From contig CAYJTG010000005.1 in NCBI GenBank assembly GCA_964373255.1, positions 1 to 64,000 of the forward strand: DNA of 64,000 bases. Reading direction: 5' to 3'. The notes beneath the pieces were generated by a model that was not told the DNA's origin, did not search any database, and saw only the letters and a program-made list of their open reading frames with translations. The stretch's first letter is position 1. The number at the start of each line of letters is the position of its first letter. Position numbers and translations under genes: made by a program. Source of the DNA: JACPVU01 sp964373255 (GTDB lineage Archaea; Aenigmatarchaeota; Aenigmatarchaeia; GW2011-AR5). Shown here one piece after another: positions 1 through 6,870 of the stretch.

Positions 1-46
1 TTTTTCATCTTACTTTACTATTTTGTTTCGGTATTTATATAATTAT

Positions 47-529
47 CTATGGAGGCCGTCCAGCTGCCGCACTAACACCTTGATGTTTGTAGACAGCCCA
101 GAAAAATACAAGCACAATGATTATGCCTATTCCCCACAAAAATGTCGACGGCTCTACACCAGCCGGCAGGAACGGCAAAAACCTGTCGCCCAAAACACCG
201 AGCAGCAAAAGCAAAATTCCCAGCGTCACAATCATGGGATACATATCATGGTGTTTGTCCTTTTTCTCCTCGAATATCTTTTTGATGAACGCTATGAAAA
301 ACAGCACCAGCAAAACAGCCACAACGACAGGCATGAACTGATTCAAGCCTTCGACAAGGGGCGGATAAAAGATAGAGAATAACGATATCGCTAACGCTAT
401 TAATGCATTAACGTTCTTGCCAAATTTCCCGACGTTCGAATAAGCAAGCAATCCAAAAACTACGGCAAAGACAAGAAGGAATGTCGAAAGAAACGGCACC
501 ATTTCAGGTTGCAAAAATTCAAGAGCCAT
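47..529 (-). CDS. Multi-pass membrane protein of unknown function
   Basis: 160 aa from an ATG. About five hydrophobic segments are visible (near residues 11-29, 38-56, 66-83, 97-112 and 129-145), with a charged loop KKIFEEKKDKHH near 84-94 and a small Ala/Gly/Pro tail. It lies 21 nt downstream of another membrane protein on the same strand, so the two probably form one transcript. I do not recognise the family. Confidence 0.75.
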   Translation of the reverse strand: MALEFLQPEMVPFLSTFLLVFAVVFGLLAYSNVGKFGKNVNALIALAISLFSIFYPPLVEGLNQFMPVVVAVLLVLFFIAFIKKIFEEKKDKHHDMYPMIVTLGILLLLLGVLGDRFLPFLPAGVEPSTFLWGIGIIIVLVFFWAVYKHQGVSAAAGRPP

Positions 530-550
530 AAGAATTACCTATTAAGAATT

Positions 551-1153
551 TTATCCAGATTTGAGCTTCTGTTCTATTTCCTGGGCTTCCTTGATTAAAT
601 TGATGAGGTCCGTATTCATCCGCCCTATATCGCCCGTGCCCGGGTGCTTTTCAACAGACTCTATATTTCTCTGAACTGTGTGTATACGGGCATTTATTTT
701 CTTCAGCTCATCATTAAGGTATTTTCTATCCACAGGGTTTAGTGTCGGTATGCCTAGAAATCTTTTCATCCTGTTGTCGCCTTCTGGGTAGTGCGCCACG
801 CCACCGCCTCCGCCACCCTGTGGAGCGCGTCCAGTGAAATGTCCGGCGAAATAATATATGAGTCCCATGAAGATGATCAGGAACAGGAAGTACGGCCCTG
901 CTAATAAAGCAAACATAGAGTAGTAGCCACCCGCTATGGTGAACAGATAGGCGCCAACTCCGAGCATCATCCTAAGTTTCGGATCAGCGACAATCCTTCC
1001 AGTCATCGAGTATATGACAAGTATTATGAAGATCGTCGGGACTACCAGAAACATGATCAAATCCCTGAAAATATTGCCCGTGAACGGCGATCCAGGATAC
1101 TGCATCATTCCGAGAAGCTGTACGAATATGAGCTCCCCGATATCTTCGACCAT
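551..1153 (-). CDS. Membrane protein with glycine linker and C-terminal coiled coil
   Basis: 200 aa from an ATG. Hydrophobic segments near residues 30-50 and 64-104 (probably two helices) are followed by a run of six glycines near 113-118, then a charged helical tail from about 140 to 198 that looks like a coiled coil. The layout suggests a membrane anchor with a cytoplasmic rod. It is the first gene of a two-gene unit with the membrane protein downstream. Family not recognised. Confidence 0.75.
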   Translation of the reverse strand: MVEDIGELIFVQLLGMMQYPGSPFTGNIFRDLIMFLVVPTIFIILVIYSMTGRIVADPKLRMMLGVGAYLFTIAGGYYSMFALLAGPYFLFLIIFMGLIYYFAGHFTGRAPQGGGGGGVAHYPEGDNRMKRFLGIPTLNPVDRKYLNDELKKINARIHTVQRNIESVEKHPGTGDIGRMNTDLINLIKEAQEIEQKLKSG

Positions 1154-1200
1154 GAATAAACTATGGTCTTATGTTGGATAAAAAGATAGCGGAAAATAGA

Positions 1201-1285
1201 CACTGTCAACTTAACGGCTGTTGTCTATCGACAACAGCCCTTTCTAGGTGGTTAGCAACAGCTAACCACCATTAAGTTGACAGTG
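1201..1285. mobile_element. Family B palindromic element, short copy (85 bp)
   Basis: Perfect 14-bp inverted ends (CACTGTCAACTTAA at 1201-1214 and its complement at 1272-1285) enclose two hairpins: GGCTGTTGTC/GACAACAGCC (1216-1239) and GGTGGTTAGC/GCTAACCACC (1247-1270). Folded, it is a three-way junction. The same ends and arms recur at 33709-33847 and 57289-57481. Flanks AAAATAGA and GAAATAGA (the latter two bases outside the right end) could be a decayed target duplication. It lies in the spacer between 1154 and 1300. Confidence 0.75.
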
Positions 1286-1300
1286 TTAAGGAAATAGAAA

Positions 1301-1990
1301 TCAGTTTTTCAGCTCTGATAACGCCTTGTCCAGGTATTCTTTTGCAATAGCTACGCCCAATTCAGTCACAAGAACCTCGTTTTTTGTGTGATTGAAATCC
1401 GGTTTCTTTTTGCGAAGCAACTTTGCCGTGTACTCGTGCGCAAGGACGTCCAGGGCTTTTTCATACGTAAGGCCGCCCGCCATTTCTATTACGTTGTTGT
1501 TGACGTATTCAACGCCGATTGTGTCATAACATGACCTCATATCGTCCTCAGACCTGAAATTGACTACGTTGCCATCTTTTGTGACGTCTGAAAGCAAATC
1601 CTTGTACGCAAGCTCGAATTCGTCAGAACCACCGCGCTTTATGTCGTACTGCTTCAATAATTCTGATATTGCATCGTTGTGCTTCTTGTATTCAGAAATA
1701 ACAGGATCTGCTTCTGTGCGCATGGTGTATTTGCCTGTGTCAGGTTGCTTAACAGGAGGCGGTCTGATTTCCGGCTCGCGATAAATTACCCTTCCTTTTC
1801 CGTCTTTACCTTTTTCCAATTTCCGTCCAGTAAATGCCTGGTACACAACAGCCCATGGAGTGGTTAGATCGATCTTGCCGTAATCTATATTAACGTCGGC
1901 TTGCACGTCATCTTGTGATATTATAAGCTGTCTGCTATCACTGTTCCAAGGCCTTATAGGAAGCAGACCATCTTTAGATATTAGCGGCAT
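1301..1990 (-). CDS. Hypothetical protein with HE motif, possibly metallopeptidase-like
   Basis: 229 aa from an ATG. The C-terminal third contains AHEYTAKLL near residue 186 followed by a conserved-looking Glu in TELGVAIAKEYL. This resembles a helix with a metal-binding HE pair, but the second His of HEXXH is missing, so catalysis is doubtful. No signal peptide or membrane segment is seen. A true HEXXH protein sits at 10153-10542. Function unknown. Confidence 0.6.
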   Translation of the reverse strand: MPLISKDGLLPIRPWNSDSRQLIISQDDVQADVNIDYGKIDLTTPWAVVYQAFTGRKLEKGKDGKGRVIYREPEIRPPPVKQPDTGKYTMRTEADPVISEYKKHNDAISELLKQYDIKRGGSDEFELAYKDLLSDVTKDGNVVNFRSEDDMRSCYDTIGVEYVNNNVIEMAGGLTYEKALDVLAHEYTAKLLRKKKPDFNHTKNEVLVTELGVAIAKEYLDKALSELKN

Positions 1991-2110
1991 AAATTACACC
2001 TGCTATTTATATGTACGATCCTGTATATAAAGCTTTGTTACTTAAAGGTAGTATATAAAGCTTGTCTTTCGTGTGTCTTTCTATCATAAAAAGAAAAATG
2101 ACAAAATGAC

Positions 2111-2548
2111 TTACTTGTGCTTGTGGTCGTGGAAGAAGTCGTTGTCTGAAATCTTATCGAGCATTCCACCAAGTTCATTGCGGCCTCCGAATACGGTCAT
2201 CATCTCTCTTGGGCCATGGTAGCTGTACAATCCATTTGGTTGTCGGACCATTGACATTGCTACACCGCCTGTGAATCGGTTGATGTAGTAAACGCTGCCA
2301 CTAGAATCTACTTGTGGAACAAGATAGAACATTTTCTGTTCAGATGCTTTTGTTTCTGCGTGACTGTTGTATCTGCTATGTTGTGCAGTTCTTACAGTTT
2401 CGTACAATGCCTTGGCTATATAAGAAAGCGTGTCATCGCTAACGTTCGATGCACTGAATAATTGCATAGGAAAATCGTTTGAAATGTAATGCCCAAAATC
2501 TCTCTTTGCATAAGATATCCATTCCTTGAGCTGGTCGCGATACGACAT
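2111..2548 (-). CDS. Hypothetical protein, His-rich C-terminus
   Basis: 145 aa. The ATG at 2548 is preferred because GGTGAT lies just upstream as a ribosome-binding site; an in-frame GTG inside that site would be the only longer start. The protein is soluble and polar and ends FFHDHKHK, which could bind metal. No known domain was recognised. Downstream spacing shows no operon partner. Confidence 0.6.
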   Translation of the reverse strand: MSYRDQLKEWISYAKRDFGHYISNDFPMQLFSASNVSDDTLSYIAKALYETVRTAQHSRYNSHAETKASEQKMFYLVPQVDSSGSVYYINRFTGGVAMSMVRQPNGLYSYHGPREMMTVFGGRNELGGMLDKISDNDFFHDHKHK

Positions 2549-2639
2549 AAGAATCACCTTTTTGAATCACAGTAAAACCATGCATTTCCATTTTCAAGCC
2601 TCCGATTCTACTTACTTGGGTGTGGATACCTAGAATAAA

Positions 2640-2830
2640 GCACTGTGCAGAATAAAAGCATTATGATAGCAAAGAAGCGAGGTTTCACTATAATTAAAAT
2701 AAGTAAATATAGGAAAAAGGCATAGTAGAAGTAAGAATAATTAATTATAAGTAAGATTTATAATTTTATTAATAAGAAAATTTTATAATAAGTAAGAAAA
2801 AGCTTTAAAAAGTTGGAAATACATATAAAA
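2640..2830. other. AT-rich promoter-like region with AAGTAAG repeats
   Basis: Very AT-rich sequence with repeats of the form ATAAGTAAG/AAGTAAGAA (around 2698, 2732, 2746 and 2787) and a TATA-like CTTTAAAAAG near 2802. It contains no convincing reading frame. It probably carries a promoter for the structured segment that follows. Confidence 0.35.
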
Positions 2831-3040
2831 GTTAACTAGTGGCCTGCAGCTGCATGGTTGGTCACAAGCTTCTATTATCGCTCAGGCCACTAACCACACC
2901 CACGACTTTCTTTAGAAAAGAAAGTCGATTAAGAAAAACAGTTTTTGGTCAAGAAATATTTTTCACGTACCAGAAAGGGAGAGGGTACAGGGAGATACGT
3001 AGTTTCTCCCGTAGAGGTCAGAGGAGAAAAGCAACAAAAT
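2829..3040 (+). ncRNA. Candidate structured non-coding RNA
   Basis: A spacer that is richer in G+C than its AT-rich upstream side and has no credible gene. It contains a long stem (AGTGGCCTG near 2837 with CAGGCCACT near 2883), a hairpin GACTTTC/GAAAGTC near 2906-2930, a GTACC/GGGTAC pairing near 2976-2999, and GGGAGA/TCTCCC near 3000-3020. A TATA-like box lies about 25 nt before the first stem. I could not match it to RNase P, SRP or tRNA signatures. Confidence 0.3.
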
Positions 3041-3086
3041 AATGAGTTGACACGTTAGTTCTATTGCAAAAATAATATTTGAAGAG

Positions 3087-3151
3087 AAGGTCTTTAAGAT
3101 CCTCTATTCTTTTGGGATTGATACAGACCTTTTCTTCCAAGAAAAGGATGT
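3087..3151. repeat. Family G hairpin repeat, arm-less copy
   Basis: GGTCT near 3089 pairs with AGACC near 3129 around GATCC/GGGAT, followed by a second hairpin CCTTTTCTT/AAGAAAAGG (3128-3148). The inverted sequence recurs at 61614-61713 with long near-identity (for example TTTTGGGATTGATACAGACC). There the small hairpin is replaced by a larger arm. It ends 3 nt before the VapB start codon and so would sit in its leader. Confidence 0.6.
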
Positions 3152-3154
3152 ATT

Positions 3155-3370
3155 ATGGAAGAAGCAAAAATATCATCGAAAGGGCAGATCGTGATACCAA
3201 AATACCTGCGCGATGCGCTTGGCATGAAGGACGGGTCGGTTGTGTTAGTTACAAAACTGGAGAACAAGATCATAATCATGTCAAAGCCCGCTGACCCGGC
3301 GGAAGCGCTTGTCAAATCAGGCAAGGACATCACAATGAAAAACATCAGGCGCGAGATAAAAGAGGAGTAA
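3155..3370 (+). CDS. SpoVT/AbrB-type DNA-binding protein (VapB-like antitoxin)
   Basis: 71 aa. The N-terminal half has the swapped-hairpin AbrB pattern (KISSKGQIVIPKYLRDALGM, residues about 4-23, then a VTKLENKIIIM strand). The C-terminal half is charged and probably binds the toxin. Such proteins autoregulate toxin-antitoxin operons. The next gene starts 2 nt after its stop. The cognate PIN protein is not adjacent but lies one gene further on, so an alpha/beta hydrolase splits the usual pair. Confidence 0.85.
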   Translation: MEEAKISSKGQIVIPKYLRDALGMKDGSVVLVTKLENKIIIMSKPADPAEALVKSGKDITMKNIRREIKEE

Positions 3371-3372
3371 TT

Positions 3373-4128
3373 ATGAAAGAAATCCCACTGAAGTTTTCTT
3401 CCAACGGCAGAGAAATATTTGGCGTATTGCATCTGCCCAATAAAAAAAATGCACCCTGCGTAGTGATGTGCCATGGATATGGTGGAAACAAGCTCGGCAA
3501 TGACAGAAGAACATTTGTTAAGGCCGCAAGATATTTTGCGAAAAACGGATTGGCAGCATTTCGTTTTGATTTTTTCGGATGCGGGGATTCAGAAGGCGAC
3601 TTCAAGGACCAAACAATAACGACGCAAATAAGAAACCTGACCAATGCTATTACATTTTTGCAAAATTCCAATTCTGTAGATAGAAAAAAGATTGGTGTAA
3701 TGGGGTGGAGCAGGGGCTCTGCTATCTGTATTTTGGCGGCATCAAAAGATGCAAGAATAAGATGTGTTGTGAGCTGGGCAGGCGAAGACGATTTCAGGAA
3801 CACATGGGCTAATAAGTATATAAGAGAGGTCAAAAAAAGAGGGCAGATCTACTTCTGGTGGTGGAACACTATGATTACCAAAAGACTTCTGCTCGACGAG
3901 AAAAAATACAACATAATAAAATCTGCACGGAAATTAAGAATACCGTTTCTCGTTGTTCATGGCACACGCGATGAAAATATCACATTGGTACAAGGTGAGA
4001 CGTTGTATAAAGCCGCAAAAATGCCGAAGAAAATCCTCATCATTAAAAATGCCGACCACTCTTTTGCTGGGTATGATGACAAAGTTATTAGAAATACATT
4101 TTTGTGGTTCAAAAAATGGTTGAAGTGA
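3373..4128 (+). CDS. Alpha/beta hydrolase (esterase/acyl-hydrolase type)
   Basis: 251 aa. Visible features are the oxyanion-loop HGYGGNKLG (near 34-42), RFDFFGCGDSEG (near 72-83), nucleophile elbow GWSRG (Ser near 116), the acid in HGTRDENI (near 196-203) and the catalytic His in NADHSF (near 226). All three members of the triad are therefore present. It resembles small serine hydrolases of the dienelactone/acyl-peptide hydrolase type; the substrate is unknown. It lies between the VapB-like and PIN genes with 2 nt and 5 nt gaps, implying one transcript. Confidence 0.85.
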   Translation: MKEIPLKFSSNGREIFGVLHLPNKKNAPCVVMCHGYGGNKLGNDRRTFVKAARYFAKNGLAAFRFDFFGCGDSEGDFKDQTITTQIRNLTNAITFLQNSNSVDRKKIGVMGWSRGSAICILAASKDARIRCVVSWAGEDDFRNTWANKYIREVKKRGQIYFWWWNTMITKRLLLDEKKYNIIKSARKLRIPFLVVHGTRDENITLVQGETLYKAAKMPKKILIIKNADHSFAGYDDKVIRNTFLWFKKWLK

Positions 4129-4133
4129 CCATC

Positions 4134-4583
4134 ATGCCAGAAAAACCAGAAGATAAGAATCAAAACCAGAAAATTTATCTCGACACGTTCATCTTCATGG
4201 ATATCCTGTCAGGCGAAGCGGACCTCGCTGAAAAGGCGTTGCAGTACATAAAAGAATCAGAAAAGAAAGGCGCCGCTATCTCTGCAATAATCTTTACCGA
4301 GCTTGCATTCCATCTCCGCCGAAGGAAGTCACGGGAAAAGACGGAAGAGATTCTTTTCTACATAAAATCACTGCCTAATCTAGAGACCGTTGCGGTCACA
4401 GACGACATCGCAAAAGAAGCCGGCATCCTACGCGCAAAATATCGCCATATGAAAATCCCGAAGAAGCTGAGCTACTTTGACTGCATCCATATCGCCACCG
4501 CTTTGCACGAAAACTGTACAAAGTTCGTGACCGGCGACCGCGGCTTCAAGGATATAAAAGAAATAGAAGTCGAAATATACTGA
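4134..4583 (+). CDS. PIN-domain ribonuclease (VapC-like toxin)
   Basis: 149 aa from the ATG at 4134, 5 nt after the hydrolase stop; a longer in-frame reading would overlap that gene. PIN acidic residues are visible: LDTFIFMD (first Asp near residue 17), TELAFHL (Glu), YFDCIHIATA (Asp) and TGDRGF (Asp), the usual Mg-binding quartet. VapC proteins cleave RNA, often tRNA. The partner is probably the AbrB-type gene at 3155. Confidence 0.85.
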   Translation: MPEKPEDKNQNQKIYLDTFIFMDILSGEADLAEKALQYIKESEKKGAAISAIIFTELAFHLRRRKSREKTEEILFYIKSLPNLETVAVTDDIAKEAGILRAKYRHMKIPKKLSYFDCIHIATALHENCTKFVTGDRGFKDIKEIEVEIY

Positions 4584-4642
4584 ATAAAATTATAGAGTAT
4601 TTATCGCTATGAATTTAGAAGTAAAATGATAAAGTGAATTTT

Positions 4643-5995
4643 ATGGACTACTCAAAAGAAATTCTCGCCGAGCTCAAGAAAAAAGGCATCAAGGTCGGCG
4701 ACCGTCTTGTCGTCGAGAAAGACGTGCACACGTTCGAAGGAATCCTGATGCCGAAGAGCCAGGGATCTCCCGACAGCCTGATAATAAAATTGAGCAACGG
4801 TTACAATACAGGCATAGATTTCACTAAAGGCACGAAAATAAAACCGAGCAAAGGAAAACAAGAAAAGAAGCTCAAATCTGCCGCCCTGCCAAAATACAAG
4901 CCCGACCCTAGCAAGCCGACCGTTTCAATCCTGTCGACAGGTGGGACAGTTGCTTCTCGTATCGACTACAAGACAGGCGGGGTTACAGGTTTGGAAACGC
5001 CTGAAGAAATTGTTTCCGCGATACCAGAGCTGCAAAATATTGTCAACATAAAATTGCGCTCTGTGTTCCAAATGATGTCCGAAGATATGGAACCCTACCA
5101 CTGGATGACGCTGGCAAAAAAGATTGAGGACGAAATCGAGGCTGGCACTGACGGAATAATAATAACGCACGGCACAGACACCATGCACTACACTTCGGCC
5201 GTCTTATCATTGATGGTTCAAAATTCTCCAATACCCATATTGATTGTAGGCTCACAGAGAAGCTCTGACAGGGGCAGCAGCGACGCGGCCATGAATCTTC
5301 TATGCGCTGCACAATTCATAGCAAAATCCGACTTCAGCGGCATTGCAATTTGTATGCACGGCTCCGCAGAGGACAAATTCTGCTATGTCCATCAAGGTGT
5401 GCACGTCAGGAAGATGCACACGTCGCGTAGAGATGCGTTCAAGTCGATAGACGTCCTACCTTACGCAAAAGCCGAAGCGGACGGCACAATAGAGTTTTTG
5501 CGTAGTGATTACCAGAAGAAAGACAAGAAAAGAAAACCTCATATGGTTCTGAGATATGACAGCAATATTGCATTGATCAAATCTTATCCTGGATTTAATT
5601 ATAAGGTCCTTGAGTTCTACGAACAGCAGGGGGTGCGTGGAATTGTTTTTGAGGGCACCGGCCTCGGCCACCTGCCTATTAGGGGCGACCTTGATGACTA
5701 TACAAAGCACCACAAGCTGCTTTACGACACGCTTGCGCGTCTGATCAAGAAAGGAATAATCATAGGAATGACTTCGCAATGTGCATACGGCAAGGTGAAT
5801 CTCAACGTCTACAGTAATCTGCGCTTGCTGAAGGATATAGGCGTGCTCGAGCTTAGGATGACACCTGAAACAGCCCTCGTGAAATTAGGCTGGTCGCTTG
5901 GCCATACAAAGAACAGTGAAGACGCAAAAAAGATTCTGCTTACTAATGTAGTTGGAGAAATTTTAGAACGAGTAGATATCGAAGCTTATGAATAA
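4643..5995 (+). CDS. gatD: Glutamyl-tRNA(Gln) amidotransferase subunit D
   Basis: 450 aa. GatD is the glutaminase subunit of the archaeal GatDE complex: it frees ammonia from glutamine for transamidation of Glu-tRNA(Gln). An N-terminal beta-rich domain (to about residue 85) precedes an L-asparaginase-like domain with STGGTVAS (near 97-104) and THGTDTMHYT (near 174-183), carrying the catalytic Thr residues and Thr-Asp pair, plus a downstream Lys in VHVRKMH. Start ATG 4643 is chosen over an in-frame GTG three codons earlier. gatE follows at 6871 beyond two small regulators. Confidence 0.95.
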   Translation: MDYSKEILAELKKKGIKVGDRLVVEKDVHTFEGILMPKSQGSPDSLIIKLSNGYNTGIDFTKGTKIKPSKGKQEKKLKSAALPKYKPDPSKPTVSILSTGGTVASRIDYKTGGVTGLETPEEIVSAIPELQNIVNIKLRSVFQMMSEDMEPYHWMTLAKKIEDEIEAGTDGIIITHGTDTMHYTSAVLSLMVQNSPIPILIVGSQRSSDRGSSDAAMNLLCAAQFIAKSDFSGIAICMHGSAEDKFCYVHQGVHVRKMHTSRRDAFKSIDVLPYAKAEADGTIEFLRSDYQKKDKKRKPHMVLRYDSNIALIKSYPGFNYKVLEFYEQQGVRGIVFEGTGLGHLPIRGDLDDYTKHHKLLYDTLARLIKKGIIIGMTSQCAYGKVNLNVYSNLRLLKDIGVLELRMTPETALVKLGWSLGHTKNSEDAKKILLTNVVGEILERVDIEAYE

Positions 5996-5999
5996 AATT

Positions 6000-6281
6000 T
6001 TACAAATCGAATCCTAATCTTTCTTTTATCAAATTTTTTATTTCTTGGGATTTTCTTGGATTAAGAGAAACCTGAAGACCATAGTGGGTAGGCTTCTTGA
6101 TTATAAAACCTTCTCGAATAAGTTCTTCTGCTATTTTTGTTGCAAGTTTCATACCTTCTTTGCCTAGTAGCTCTGATTTGAACTGTCTAAACATATGCTT
6201 GTAAGCAGTATGGCTTTCTCCCCACTTGCGATGACGTACCAGAGCAAAGAGTAGTCTTGCACGTATTTCTTCATTATCCAT
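6000..6281 (-). CDS. Small winged-helix-like protein
   Basis: 93 aa. The pattern of helices followed by EGFIIKKPTHYGLQVSLNP looks like a winged-helix DNA-binding domain with its wing near residues 58-72. It is divergent from another small HTH gene, and a perfect palindrome lies between its TATA-like box and its start codon, so it is probably an autoregulated repressor. Its stop lies 4 nt from the end of gatD, tail to tail. No specific family recognised. Confidence 0.65.
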   Translation of the reverse strand: MDNEEIRARLLFALVRHRKWGESHTAYKHMFRQFKSELLGKEGMKLATKIAEELIREGFIIKKPTHYGLQVSLNPRKSQEIKNLIKERLGFDL

Positions 6282-6284
6282 AAA

Positions 6285-6300
6285 TTTACATGAATGTAAA
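6285..6300. promoter_or_regulatory. Palindromic operator between divergent HTH genes
   Basis: TTTACAT-GA-ATGTAAA is a perfect inverted repeat of 7-bp half sites separated by 2 bp. It is 4 nt upstream of the minus-strand gene (start 6281) and abuts the TATA-like TTTTAAATA at 6302-6310 that could serve both directions. A protein bound here would block both promoters. Confidence 0.6.
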
Positions 6301-6358
6301 GTTTTAAATACTTAATAGATAAAGAATCAATTACTTGAAAATTACAAATGTGATGTAT

Positions 6359-6679
6359 ATGAACAAATCAATGCTTTTAACAGTAATTGGTGACACAATA
6401 GAAAACAGAATAATAGATTTCTTAATAGAAGGTGTGGGTATCGACTACACAAAAAAGGACATAGCAGAAGGCTGCTATATATCAAGACCTACATTGTACA
6501 AAATATTTTCAAAACTGGTAAAAGATAAAATAGTAAAACCAACAAGGACGATAGGAAGAGTACAATTATATTCACTCAATGAAGAAAACGAAAAGATAAA
6601 AGCATTGCTTCGATTAGAAGAAATATTGTTAAGAAAATCATTCGAAGGTATCGAAAATAGAATTAAAGTGAAAGTTTAA
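6359..6679 (+). CDS. Small HTH transcriptional regulator
   Basis: 106 aa from ATG 6359, chosen because GTGAT lies 4 nt upstream; ATG 6353 is an alternative. A helix-turn-helix is visible in YTKKDIAEGCYISRPTLYKI (near residues 31-50), followed by a wing (VKPTRTIGRVQLYSL) and a C-terminal helix. It resembles small winged-helix archaeal regulators. It is divergent from the gene ending at 6281 and shares its operator. Confidence 0.7.
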   Translation: MNKSMLLTVIGDTIENRIIDFLIEGVGIDYTKKDIAEGCYISRPTLYKIFSKLVKDKIVKPTRTIGRVQLYSLNEENEKIKALLRLEEILLRKSFEGIENRIKVKV

Positions 6680-6870
6680 TCCTTATGAAGCCATTTCATG
6701 AAGACGTCTTTCCTCAATAGCGAAATACCAGAGCACCGTGCAAGATACATAAAGAAAAACGGGGAAATTATATGGGATAGAAGGAAATAATTCTCTTAAA
6801 AGATTTCTTTCTAATATTTTCTAATCAAGGGAAAGATAGAACGGTAAGAAAACCGTAGGTTGTCTTGCGT
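6680..6870. other. Spacer before gatE with a doubtful 30-codon frame
   Basis: A short frame starting at the ATG near 6698 would encode about 30 residues ending IIWDRRK. It has no clear start signal and I cannot support it as a gene. A small hairpin ACGGT/ACCGT lies near 6841-6857, 13 nt before the gatE ATG. Confidence 0.2.

Noticed and set aside
2839..3042. Open frame of about 67 codons over the structured spacer
   Set aside because: Composition is that of chance translation of stems, there is no start signal, and it crosses several hairpins.
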